Shown here piece by piece: positions 37,850 through 47,664 of a stretch of 59,759 nucleotides of DNA. Position 1 is the first letter of the stretch, and each line of letters opens with the position of its first letter. This DNA is from an uncultured Oscillospiraceae bacterium. GTDB taxonomy: Bacteria > Bacillota > Clostridia > Oscillospirales > Oscillospiraceae. Under the pieces are notes generated by a model, which ran no database searches, had not been told where the DNA came from, and was given only the letters and a program-made list of their open reading frames with translations. The position numbers and the translations under genes are program-made. Where the stretch lies: contig CALWYL010000005.1 in assembly GCA_944385765.1 (NCBI GenBank), positions 1-59,759 on the forward strand. The letters are read 5' to 3'.

Positions 37850-39235
37850 TCAATATATATCGCTGGTCTCCACCAGGGCGACCTCCACTTCAAAGGTCTC
37901 TCCCTCGCGGTAGACGGTGAGCGTTATGGTGTCGCCCACCTCCAGGTCCTCTATGAGCGCGCCCACCTGCGCGGTGGTAGTCACGCTCTGGCCATTTACC
38001 ATGGTGACAATGTCGCCCTCCACCAGGCCCTTTGCCTCCGCGTCGGAACCCGCGGCCACCGAGACCACATACAGCCCTTCGGGCAGCTCATAGGCCTCAG
38101 AGGCGCTCTCCGGTATGGGGCCGATTGTTATGCCGATGGCCGCCCGGCCGGTAACTTTGCCGTTTTTCAGCAGCTGGTTCACCACCTCCTGTATGGTGGA
38201 GGTGGGAATGGCAAAGCCTATGCCCTCGACGCTGGAATATCCCGTGGTGGACATCATCTTCATGTTCGTGATGCCGACCACCTGTCCGTACATGTTCAGC
38301 AGCGGGCCGCCCGAGTTGCCCTCGTTGATGGCGGCGTTGGTCTGCAGCAGCGTCATGCTGTGGCTGTTGTAGGACACGTCCCGGTTGATGGCGGAGACGA
38401 TGCCGTCCGTGAGTGTGCCGCGCAGTTCCATACCCAGGGGGTTGCCCAGAGCCGCCACCCGGTCTCCGATGGACACCGAGGTGCCGCAGAACTCAGCCGG
38501 CGTGAGGCCCTCGGCCTCTATCTTCAGCACGGCGATGTCGCTCACGTTGTCCGCGCCGACCAGCTTTGCCTCGTACTCGCTGTCGTCCCAAAGCGTCACC
38601 ACGACCGAATCAGTCCCGTCGAGGACGTGGGTGTTGGTCACGACGTAGCCGTCCTCCGTGAGGACGATGCCCGTCCCCCAGAAGTAGCCTGTGGAGTCCG
38701 GCACCGTGGCCGCTATAGCCACCACCGAGGGGGCGCACTTCTCGTATATCTCGTGCAGCGTCAGCTCCTCGGAGGGCTCAGGCACCGGCACCGTGGTGAG
38801 GCTGACGCCCTGCGGGAGCTCCGCCCGGGGGATGTCGTTCTCGCCGGTTATGGTGCTGGTGGAGTCGTAGTAGTTGTCAAAGAACTCGCGGAAGTCGTCA
38901 TACCCGCCTGGAAGCGTCACCTGCGGGGAGGGCTGTACCTCCTCCCTCTCCGCGGCGCTGTCCCTGGCGAACAGCAGAGAACTGGCTGCTATCACCACGA
39001 GGCAGACCAGGCAGATAGCCACGGCCCTGATGGCGCTCCCCCTCCTCCCCTGCGGCGCCGGGGGGTAGCCGGCGCCGCTGCGGGGGGGATTGCCGGCGGT
39101 GCGGTGGGGAGGTATTTGTGGTGTGGGATGGGGGGCCGCGTCCGCCGGCAGGGATTGTGTGAACCAGTTGGGGGCGCCGCCGCCATATGCCGTATCGTAC
39201 CACTCAGAGCGGCGGGAAAGTTCGTCTTCGTTCAT
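37850..39235 (-). CDS. htrA: HtrA/DegP-type serine protease, membrane-anchored
   Basis: A 461-residue trypsin-like protease. A Pro/Gly-rich cytoplasmic N terminus (1-66) precedes one transmembrane helix (about 69-90). The protease domain has His203 ('VTNTHVL'), Asp233 ('VSDIAVLKI') and Ser308 ('NEGNSGGPLL'), so the triad is intact. One PDZ domain (about 365-455) follows. It degrades or refolds damaged proteins at the outer face of the membrane. It lies 87 bp downstream of a histidine kinase in the same orientation, with no convincing promoter between, so it may be the effector of that two-component system. Confidence 0.93.
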   Translation of the reverse strand: MNEDELSRRSEWYDTAYGGGAPNWFTQSLPADAAPHPTPQIPPHRTAGNPPRSGAGYPPAPQGRRGSAIRAVAICLVCLVVIAASSLLFARDSAAEREEVQPSPQVTLPGGYDDFREFFDNYYDSTSTITGENDIPRAELPQGVSLTTVPVPEPSEELTLHEIYEKCAPSVVAIAATVPDSTGYFWGTGIVLTEDGYVVTNTHVLDGTDSVVVTLWDDSEYEAKLVGADNVSDIAVLKIEAEGLTPAEFCGTSVSIGDRVAALGNPLGMELRGTLTDGIVSAINRDVSYNSHSMTLLQTNAAINEGNSGGPLLNMYGQVVGITNMKMMSTTGYSSVEGIGFAIPTSTIQEVVNQLLKNGKVTGRAAIGITIGPIPESASEAYELPEGLYVVSVAAGSDAEAKGLVEGDIVTMVNGQSVTTTAQVGALIEDLEVGDTITLTVYREGETFEVEVALVETSDIY

Positions 39236-39322
39236 GGAAGGTTACCCCCTGTGGCTGAATTTAAGATAAGCCTGAAATTTGTGCCTGATATGAATAAAAT
39301 CAAAACAAAGTGTGAATTCGCA

Positions 39323-40828
39323 TCATTTTTTGCTCTTTTTCCGCCCCTCCTGCTCGCGCGACTTCTCTGGCTTCTGCTTTGAGGCCAGGCGGAGGGTGAA
39401 CACGAATTCCGTCACGCCGTCGCGGCTGGTGACGGCGATGTCCTCGTTGTGGGCGTCCAGTATGCTCTTCACCAGGTAGAGGCCCAGGCCCACCCCGTCG
39501 CGGTCCAGGCTGCGCGAGCGGTCGGACTTGTGGAAGCGGTCGAAAATCATGGGCAGGTCGTCCGGCGGTATGGTCGCGCCCCGGTCCTTCACGGAGACGT
39601 AGGCCTTGCCGTTCTCCTTCCAGAGCGACACGGTGAGCACGCTGTTCACCTCGGCGAACTTCACGGCGTTGTCTAACAGGTTATAGAGCACCTGCGTGAT
39701 GGCGTCCGGGTCCGCCGTGACCAGCATGTGCACCTCCGGCAGCTGCAAATCCACGTCGAGCCCCTTCTCCTCCGCCCTGGCCTCAAAGCTGAGCAGGGTG
39801 CTGATGATAAGCTCGTTCACGTCGAAGTCGCGCCGGCGGGAGAGGTCCACGCCCTTGCTCTGCATGCGGGAGAGGTCCAGCATCTGCCGCACCAGGCGCG
39901 CCAGGCGCCTGGTCTCGTCGGCGATGGTGGTGAGGTACTTCTCCTCCTGGTCTTTGGGTATCGTCCCGTCCAGTATGCCGTCGGCAAAGCCGGCAATGGT
40001 CGTCATCGGCGTCTTCAGCTCGTGGGAGACGTTGGCGATGAACTCGTTCCTCATCTGCTCCGAGCGCTCCAGGGAATCCGCCATGTTGTTGAACGAGGAT
40101 GTCAGCGAGGCGATTTCGTCCGTGCCCGCGTCCTGCTTGACTCGCACGGAGAAGTCCCCGTGGGCGAACTTGCGCGCCGCGGCCGCCATCTCGTCCAGCG
40201 GCTCGGCCATCTTCTTAGAGGCCACCAGGCTCATTATGAGCGCGAGGAACATCACGGCCAGCGCCACGGCGAAGAACACCCAGACGAAGGCCTGCCAGGC
40301 GCCGATTATGCTGGAGCTGTCGGAGCTCATGAACACATAGCCTATGGGCTTCTGCCCGCCGCCCGGGTCAATAGCGTCGGCCACGATGTACTTCATCGAG
40401 CTGTATATCCCGTCCAGGTTGCCGGCCGTGCTCAGAGTTCCGCCTGAGCGCAGCTGCGATATCGTCGCCTCGCTCACGCTCAGGCCGATATGCGTGCAGG
40501 TGCCCGGCGCATCGCAGCAGGAGACCACCAGTCCTTCCGAGTCGGTGACGAGTATGTCGTTGCCGCTGAGCAGAGAGGTGCCGTTGAGCAGTATCCTCAC
40601 CTCCGCGCCGCGGAGTATGGTGCGCACGTTCTCCTGGCTGTACACGCCGTCTTCAAACTTCGTCAGCACCATGAGCGAGACCACGTCCGCGCTCTCCTCC
40701 ATGTCGTCCCTGTGGGAGCTGATTATGAAGTCGCGCCCCAGGAACACAAAGGCTATCCCAATCATCAGAAAGCTCATCAGCACCATGGCGGCGGTGGAGG
40801 TGAAGTTTCTAAAGTATATGCTCTTCAT
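39323..40828 (-). CDS. Sensor histidine kinase (HAMP-HisKA type)
   Basis: A 501-residue membrane kinase: TM1 (about 12-31), an extracytoplasmic sensor of about 145 residues, TM2 (about 178-203), HAMP (204-255), HisKA with phospho-acceptor His269 in 'NVSHELKTPM', and a HATPase domain with 'NLLDNAVKF' and 'GVGLGLYLV'. The sensor region contains Cys104, Cys105 and Cys111, uncommon for an extracytoplasmic domain and possibly redox- or metal-responsive. It starts six bases after its response regulator partner. It resembles PhoR/WalK-class kinases, but the ligand is unknown. Confidence 0.93.
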   Translation of the reverse strand: MKSIYFRNFTSTAAMVLMSFLMIGIAFVFLGRDFIISSHRDDMEESADVVSLMVLTKFEDGVYSQENVRTILRGAEVRILLNGTSLLSGNDILVTDSEGLVVSCCDAPGTCTHIGLSVSEATISQLRSGGTLSTAGNLDGIYSSMKYIVADAIDPGGGQKPIGYVFMSSDSSSIIGAWQAFVWVFFAVALAVMFLALIMSLVASKKMAEPLDEMAAAARKFAHGDFSVRVKQDAGTDEIASLTSSFNNMADSLERSEQMRNEFIANVSHELKTPMTTIAGFADGILDGTIPKDQEEKYLTTIADETRRLARLVRQMLDLSRMQSKGVDLSRRRDFDVNELIISTLLSFEARAEEKGLDVDLQLPEVHMLVTADPDAITQVLYNLLDNAVKFAEVNSVLTVSLWKENGKAYVSVKDRGATIPPDDLPMIFDRFHKSDRSRSLDRDGVGLGLYLVKSILDAHNEDIAVTSRDGVTEFVFTLRLASKQKPEKSREQEGRKKSKK

Positions 40829-40834
40829 GGCCGT

Positions 40835-41524
40835 TTATTGGTTGAGGACCTCAAATTTATACCCCACGCCCCACACCGTCTTCAGCGACCACTGGTCGGA
40901 CACGCCCTCCAGCTTCTCCCTCAGGCGCTTTATGTGCACGTCCACCGTGCGGGAGTCGCCGAAATAGTCAAAGCCCCAGACCTCGTCCAGCAGCTGGTTG
41001 CGGGTGTAGACCCGGTTGGGCGTGGAGGCGAGGTGATAGAGCAGCTCCATCTCCTTGGGGGGCGTGTCTATGCGCTTGCCGTCGACTATCAGCTCATAGG
41101 AGTCGAGATTTATCACCAGCTTGTCAAAGGTGAGCTTCTTCTCCCCGCCGGCCTCGCCGCCCTCGGCGCGGCGCATCACCGCATGTATGCGGGCCATCAG
41201 CTCCTTCACGTCGAAGGGCTTGGTCACGTAGTCGTCCGCGCCCATCTCCAGGCCCGATATCTTGTCCAGCGTCTCGCCCTTGGCGGTGAGCATGATTATG
41301 GGCACCTTGGAGCTCTGCCTTATCCCCCGGCAGACCTCCCAGCCGTCCTTCACCGGGAGCATGATGTCAAGCAGCACGATATCCGGGTGCTCCTCCAGCG
41401 CCAGCTCCAGGCCCCGCGCGCCGTCCGCGGCTATCAGCACCTCAAAGCTCTCTTTCTCCAAATAGAGTCTCAGGAGCTCAGCTATGTTCTTGTCGTCCTC
41501 CACCACGAGAGCTTTTTTGTTCAT
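40835..41524 (-). CDS. OmpR/PhoB-family response regulator
   Basis: A 229-residue regulator: receiver domain (1-118) with acidic pair Asp10-Asp11, phospho-acceptor Asp53 in 'IVLLDIMLP' and Lys in 'DDYVTKPFD', then a winged-helix DNA-binding domain (about 130-229) with 'TRNQLLDEVWGFDYFGDSRT' and 'VDVHIKRLREKLE'. It activates or represses genes on phosphorylation by the adjacent kinase. AAGGTGG precedes the ATG. It lies between the WG-repeat lipoprotein and the kinase. Target sites are not identifiable here. Confidence 0.94.
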   Translation of the reverse strand: MNKKALVVEDDKNIAELLRLYLEKESFEVLIAADGARGLELALEEHPDIVLLDIMLPVKDGWEVCRGIRQSSKVPIIMLTAKGETLDKISGLEMGADDYVTKPFDVKELMARIHAVMRRAEGGEAGGEKKLTFDKLVINLDSYELIVDGKRIDTPPKEMELLYHLASTPNRVYTRNQLLDEVWGFDYFGDSRTVDVHIKRLREKLEGVSDQWSLKTVWGVGYKFEVLNQ

Positions 41525-41536
41525 ATATCCACCTTC

Positions 41537-42973
41537 TCAGTCAGCAGTATCGTTTATGAGGCAGATTATCCACTCGCCGGCGGAGTTCTTCCAGCCGGTG
41601 AGCGGCCCCTCCTCACAGCGGGCGCTCATGTTCAGCACCTCGCCGTCACAGTCCGTCGCCAGCAGTGCGCCGTCGGAGCCGTAGAGCTCGCCGTCATCCG
41701 TCAGCGCAAATCCGACTCCCGTGAGCCCGTCGGCCACCAGGCGCTCCACGCCCGTGGCCACCACGCGGCTGTACTCGTCCATGGCCGCCGTGGTGCCGTC
41801 CGCCAGGCGCACCAGATAGAGGTAGCCCACCTGGTCCAGCAGCTCCACCGCGCCTGAGAAGTAAACCTGCGTCCCGTCGGCGCGGAAAACACGCACGCCG
41901 TTCGCCCCCTGGACCCAGAAGCCCTCGTCGCAGGGCGTGCCGGTGTAGCCGAAAAAGACCGCCTCGGTGTAATCGTTCACCGTGTAGTACTTCCCGTCGG
42001 CCTCTATCCAGCCCCGGTTGACGGTCACCTCGGAAACGGCCCCCAGCTCCAGCACCACATTGCCCGCGGTGTCTATGACGCTCCAGCCGTCGGCCCCGCG
42101 CACCGCCGCGTGGCCGCCGCTGAAGGCCCCGGCCTGCTCATAACCAGGCTCGACTACATACTTCCCCTCGGAATTCACATAGCCCCAGGCCCCGCCGCTG
42201 TACACGGCCGCCAGGCCGTCGGAGAAGGGCTGGGCATCGTCGAGATAGATGTCTCCCCCGCAGCTGAGCACGCTCCCCTCGGTGTCCAGGAAGCCCTTCT
42301 GGCCGTTGGCGTACTCACAGAGCATGTAGCCGCTGCCGTAATTGGCCAGGCCCGCCGCTCCGCCGGAGGCGAACTGGCTGCGGGCGGTGAAATCCGCCGT
42401 GTCAAAGACCACGCTGCCGTCGCTCGAATAGCACACCGCGAGGTTCTCCCCGGCGTCGTATACGCAGAGCACCCCCAGCTCGAAGGGGATGACCTCCGTA
42501 TACGCGAAATCCGTCACCCAGTCCCCGAAAGCGGAGCACACGGCGTACATGCCGTCGGCGTTCTCCAATATATAAATCTGCAAATTGAACTCCTCGCCCT
42601 CCACGGAGCAGACCGCAGGCACCGCCGAGTGCAGGACGGGGTCGAGCACAATCTCGCCCTCGCTGGTGGCCAGCCCTCCGCCGATGGGCAGCAGAGTGCC
42701 GCTCCAGCCCTCCTCCAGCACGGACATATAGCCGCTCTGCGCGCGGGAATAGACGGCCTCATATGTCTCGGGCTCGCCCAGCAGCGAGCGGTCCGTGCTC
42801 ACGTTGGGTCCGGCCTGGGCGACCTCCTCCATGGGCTGGTCCAGGTCGCCGCTGTCCGCCCGCTCTATCGCGGGGTCAATATATTCCTCCCTCACCGTCG
42901 CCATCTGCTCCGAGAGGCCGCAGCCGCTGAGCAGCAGAGCGAGGCAGAGGGCCATTGGTATGAGTCTTTTCAT
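41537..42973 (-). CDS. WG-repeat lipoprotein
   Basis: A 478-residue surface protein. The signal peptide ends in 'LLLSGCG' with lipidated Cys18. The remainder is built from degenerate WG (KWG) repeats; the clearest are 'PFSDGLAAVYSGGAWGYVNS' followed by 'GKYVVEPGYEQAGAFSGGH' and 'AAVRGADGWSVIDTAGNVV' (about residues 248-307). WG repeats form a beta-rich binding surface of unknown ligand. The ATG overlaps the stop of the PstS-like gene (ATGA), and the response regulator starts 12 bp beyond its own stop, so it is most likely a sensory accessory of the two-component system. Confidence 0.85.
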   Translation of the reverse strand: MKRLIPMALCLALLLSGCGLSEQMATVREEYIDPAIERADSGDLDQPMEEVAQAGPNVSTDRSLLGEPETYEAVYSRAQSGYMSVLEEGWSGTLLPIGGGLATSEGEIVLDPVLHSAVPAVCSVEGEEFNLQIYILENADGMYAVCSAFGDWVTDFAYTEVIPFELGVLCVYDAGENLAVCYSSDGSVVFDTADFTARSQFASGGAAGLANYGSGYMLCEYANGQKGFLDTEGSVLSCGGDIYLDDAQPFSDGLAAVYSGGAWGYVNSEGKYVVEPGYEQAGAFSGGHAAVRGADGWSVIDTAGNVVLELGAVSEVTVNRGWIEADGKYYTVNDYTEAVFFGYTGTPCDEGFWVQGANGVRVFRADGTQVYFSGAVELLDQVGYLYLVRLADGTTAAMDEYSRVVATGVERLVADGLTGVGFALTDDGELYGSDGALLATDCDGEVLNMSARCEEGPLTGWKNSAGEWIICLINDTAD

Positions 42974-43830
42974 TCCGTCACCTCATTGTCCCCGGGGGCG
43001 CCCACCGGGCTTAAGAATCCCTGCGAGGAGATGAACGCCTGGCCCACGGCGCCCTGCATCCATTCCCAGAGCGTGCGCTCCGGGGAGCCCTCCGCCGCGC
43101 CGGACATCACCCCCACGAGGTAGTCCACCGTGAGGGCGTACTCCTCGGAGGCCACGGCGGATTCCGCCGGAAGCACCCCGTCCACCGCCAGCAGCTTGCA
43201 GCCGCCGGCCAGGCCCTGCTTCACGCAGGGGTAGTAAAAGCCGAATCCGATGACCCCCTCGGAGGTCTCTTGGCCCCTCACGTCCGTCACCAGGCCCTCG
43301 TCGCAGCCGATGAGGCTCTTCAGCGCCTCCACAGAGCCCGAGCCCGGCTCCCGGCCCATTATCACTATCTCCGCGTCCGGGCCGCCGAAGGCGGACCAGT
43401 TGGTCTCCGCGCCCGTGAAAATCTCCTCCAGCTCGTCCAGGGTGAGGCTGTCCACGGGGTTGTCCGGCGAGACATAGAACACCAGCGCGTCCGTGGCCAC
43501 CGCCGCGACGTCCACCCCCTCGGGCAGGTCCCAGGTGTCCGCCGCCAGGGCCAGTCCGCCGCCGGCGGAGGCGAGGGCCTCCCAGGCCGCGGCGCTGGTG
43601 CTCTGGCTGACGAGCTCCGCGGCGCCCTCGCGGTCGAGGCCCAGCATTATGGCGGTCACCGCCCGCGCGAGCTCGCCCGCCGCCGCCCCGGCGTAAATCT
43701 GGGGGTAGGTCTCCCCGGTGAAGGTATATTCAGCCGCCACCGTGGGCTCCACCGTGGCCTCAGGGGCGAAATCGCCGCAGGCCGTGAGCAGCAGCATCAG
43801 TATAATTGCAATGGGCAAGAGTTTCTTCAT
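42970..43830 (-). CDS. PstS-like substrate-binding lipoprotein
   Basis: A 286-residue extracytoplasmic protein with lipobox 'LLTACGD' (Cys18) and a type II periplasmic-binding fold of the phosphate-binding (PBP-like) family: 'ALVFYVSPDNPVDSLTLDEL' and 'EEIFTGAETNWSAFGG' are followed by 'IVIMGREPGSGSVEALK', matching the phosphate loop region of PstS. No pstCAB permease genes accompany it, so it probably presents a ligand to a sensor rather than to a transporter. It heads the operon with the WG-repeat lipoprotein, response regulator and kinase. GGGAGGAC lies upstream of the ATG. Confidence 0.85.
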   Translation of the reverse strand: MKKLLPIAIILMLLLTACGDFAPEATVEPTVAAEYTFTGETYPQIYAGAAAGELARAVTAIMLGLDREGAAELVSQSTSAAAWEALASAGGGLALAADTWDLPEGVDVAAVATDALVFYVSPDNPVDSLTLDELEEIFTGAETNWSAFGGPDAEIVIMGREPGSGSVEALKSLIGCDEGLVTDVRGQETSEGVIGFGFYYPCVKQGLAGGCKLLAVDGVLPAESAVASEEYALTVDYLVGVMSGAAEGSPERTLWEWMQGAVGQAFISSQGFLSPVGAPGDNEVTE

Positions 43831-43866
43831 GTGCGTCCTCCCACTTAATGTCTGTATTTGTATTAT

Positions 43867-43894
43867 ATAATATCATTTATGAACAATCTGTCAA
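43867..43894 (-). promoter_or_regulatory. Promoter of the lipoprotein/two-component operon
   Basis: Minus strand: TTGACA (43894-43889), a 16-bp spacer, TATTAT (43872-43867). Its -35 is 17 bp from the -35 of the divergent hrcA promoter, so the two polymerases would compete or be co-regulated. Confidence 0.6.
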
Positions 43895-43911
43895 TTATTC
43901 ATTTGGGCCTA

Positions 43912-43940
43912 TTGACATTCCCGATGGGCGGTGTTATATT
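43912..43940 (+). promoter_or_regulatory. Promoter of the hrcA-dnaK operon
   Basis: TTGACA (43912-43917), a 17-bp spacer and TATATT (43935-43940). The -10 overlaps the first bases of the CIRCE operator. Confidence 0.85.
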
Positions 43941-43965
43941 AGCACTCGAGGTCAGAGAGTGCCAA
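43939..43965 (+). promoter_or_regulatory. CIRCE operator (HrcA-binding site)
   Basis: TTAGCACTC (43939-43947), a 9-bp spacer and GAGTGCCAA (43957-43965): the CIRCE inverted repeat with one mismatch from TTAGCACTC-N9-GAGTGCTAA. It covers the transcription start, so HrcA blocks the operon until heat stress titrates it. Confidence 0.95.
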
Positions 43966-43994
43966 TATTGAGCTCTCTGTCTCAGAGGTGAGAG

Positions 43995-45080
43995 ATGGAA
44001 CTCAGCGAACGGAAAAAGAAAATACTCACCGCCGTCGTCGAGGAATACATCCGCACGGCGGAGCCCGTGGGCTCCAAAACGGTGGCCAGCACGGCCAAGC
44101 TGGGCTGCTCCTCCGCCACGATACGCAACGAGCTCTCGGAGCTGGCCTCCATGGGTTACCTGGAGCAGCCGCACACCTCGGCGGGGCGCGTGCCCACGCC
44201 CCTGGGCTACCGCATATACGTCAACGAGCTCATGGAGCGGCACAAGCTCTCCCTGGAGGAGACGGAGGAGATAAACCGCAGCCTCAATGAGAAGCTGCGC
44301 GAGCTCGACCATCTGGTCAGCAATGTGGGCGCCCTGGCCTCCAGTTTGACGAACTACCCGGCCATGGCCATAGCCGCCTCTCCCCCGGCCACCATCTCGC
44401 GCTTCGACCTCATCTATATTGACGCGAACACCTTTATAATCGTGGCGATGATGAGCAACAATACCGTGAGGAACAAGCTCGTCCGCCTGCCGGTATCCGT
44501 CGGCCAGGATATGATACAGCGTCTCTCCTCAGTTTTCAATGCCAATTTCACCGGCATCACCGAGGACCGCATAACTCCGCTGATGATACGCTCCGCGGAG
44601 CGGGCGGTGGACGACACCATGGGCCTCACGGGCGTGATAGCCTCCTTCGCCATCGAGATTCTCTCGGACTCGCAGACGGCGGAGGCCGCCGTCTACGGCG
44701 CCAACCGCCTGTTGTCCCAGCCGGAGTACCGCGACCCCGACAAGGCGCACGCGCTGATGAGCTATATCTCCGACGCCGACCACCTGCGCGAGCTGCAGCT
44801 CACCGACTGCGGCGGCGGGGTGAGGGTCCTCATAGGTCCCGAAAATGTGGCGGAAGAGCTGCGCGACAGCAGCGTCGTCCTGGCGGAGTACGACATGGGC
44901 GGCGAGGCCAAGGGCCTGATAGGCGTCGTGGGCCCCACCAGGATGGATTACTCCTCCGTGGCGGCAAAGCTGAGCATGATAGCCGAGATGCTGTCGATGC
45001 GCCTCGGCAACGGGGCGGCGCCGCCGCCCGGATTGGACAACAAACTCGTGATAAAGGGAGATTCAAATGAGCAGCAATAA
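43995..45080 (+). CDS. hrcA: Heat-inducible transcription repressor HrcA
   Basis: A 361-residue repressor, slightly longer than B. subtilis HrcA (343). The N-terminal winged helix (1-100) has 'SKTVASTAKLGCSSATIRNE' and 'GYLEQPHTSAGRVPT', and the C-terminal domain ends 'GVVGPTRMDYSSV'. It binds the CIRCE element 30 bp upstream, autoregulating the operon with GroEL help. AGAGGTGAGAG precedes the ATG. It overlaps grpE by 14 bp. Confidence 0.97.
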   Translation: MELSERKKKILTAVVEEYIRTAEPVGSKTVASTAKLGCSSATIRNELSELASMGYLEQPHTSAGRVPTPLGYRIYVNELMERHKLSLEETEEINRSLNEKLRELDHLVSNVGALASSLTNYPAMAIAASPPATISRFDLIYIDANTFIIVAMMSNNTVRNKLVRLPVSVGQDMIQRLSSVFNANFTGITEDRITPLMIRSAERAVDDTMGLTGVIASFAIEILSDSQTAEAAVYGANRLLSQPEYRDPDKAHALMSYISDADHLRELQLTDCGGGVRVLIGPENVAEELRDSSVVLAEYDMGGEAKGLIGVVGPTRMDYSSVAAKLSMIAEMLSMRLGNGAAPPPGLDNKLVIKGDSNEQQ

Positions 45081-45663
45081 GGACCCGCAGGAGCGAAACG
45101 AAAACGTCCCCGCCGGCGAGGATACGCCGCAGAGTGAGACCCCGGACACCTCCGTTCCGGAAGAGGGCAGCGCCCCCAAGGACAAGAAGTCCAAAAAAGA
45201 GGAGAAGAAGCAGAAGTCAGAGGAGAAAAAGCAGCCGTCCGCCGACGAGCTGCTAAAGTCCGAAAAGGACAAATATCTCCGGCTGCTGGCCGAATATGAC
45301 AACTACCGCAAGCGCAGCGCCAAAGAGCGCGAGAACATATACTCCGACGCCCTGACGGACACGGTGACGAAGTTCCTGCCCGTCTACGACAATCTCGTGC
45401 GCGCGCTGCAGCAGTCCACCGAGGACGAGGCCTACCGCAAGGGCGTTGAGATGATAATGACTCAGTTCAACGACATCCTCGCCAAACTGGGCGTGACACC
45501 CATCGACGCCCTGGGCCAGAAGTTCGATCCCCTGCTGCACAACGCGGTTATGCACGAGGAGGACACCGAAAAGGGCGAGAACGAAATCGTGCAGGAGCTG
45601 CAGAGGGGCTTTAAACTGGGCGACAAGGTCATAAGGTTCGCGATGGTCAAAGTCGCCAACTGA
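45067..45663 (+). CDS. grpE: Nucleotide exchange factor GrpE
   Basis: A 198-residue DnaK co-chaperone. A disordered, Lys/Glu-rich N-terminal tail (1-60) is followed by a long coiled coil with 'YDNYRKRSAKERENIY' and the C-terminal beta domain ending 'GFKLGDKVIRFAMVKV'. It exchanges ADP on DnaK. Its start lies inside hrcA with AAAGGGAG upstream, giving coupling. The gap to dnaK (59 bp) contains a TATAAT (45684-45689) but no -35. Confidence 0.96.
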   Translation: MSSNKDPQERNENVPAGEDTPQSETPDTSVPEEGSAPKDKKSKKEEKKQKSEEKKQPSADELLKSEKDKYLRLLAEYDNYRKRSAKERENIYSDALTDTVTKFLPVYDNLVRALQQSTEDEAYRKGVEMIMTQFNDILAKLGVTPIDALGQKFDPLLHNAVMHEEDTEKGENEIVQELQRGFKLGDKVIRFAMVKVAN

Positions 45664-45722
45664 GGCCTTTCACATAATTTCAGTATAATACAATCTTTCA
45701 TAAATTTCGGGAGGAAATAACA

Positions 45723-47564
<1,842 letters not shown>

Positions 47565-47609
47565 TTACCCATTTCCTCTCTCATATATGGCAAATCCCCG
47601 CGTGCAGGA

Positions 47610-47635
47610 GCGGGCGCGCCGTCAGGTGCGCCCGC
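47610..47635 (+). other. Intercistronic hairpin between dnaK and dnaJ
   Basis: An 8-bp GC stem, GCGGGCGC/GCGCCCGC, with a 10-nt loop and no T tract; it may stabilise or partially separate the dnaK and dnaJ messages. Confidence 0.4.
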
Positions 47636-47664
47636 CCCAGGCGCGCTAAGACGAGGTGAGGCTC

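Noticed and set aside
45684..45689. TATAAT before dnaK as a separate dnaK promoter
   Set aside because: No -35 lies at a workable distance (TGAGGC at 17 bp); the gene is adequately served by the operon promoter.
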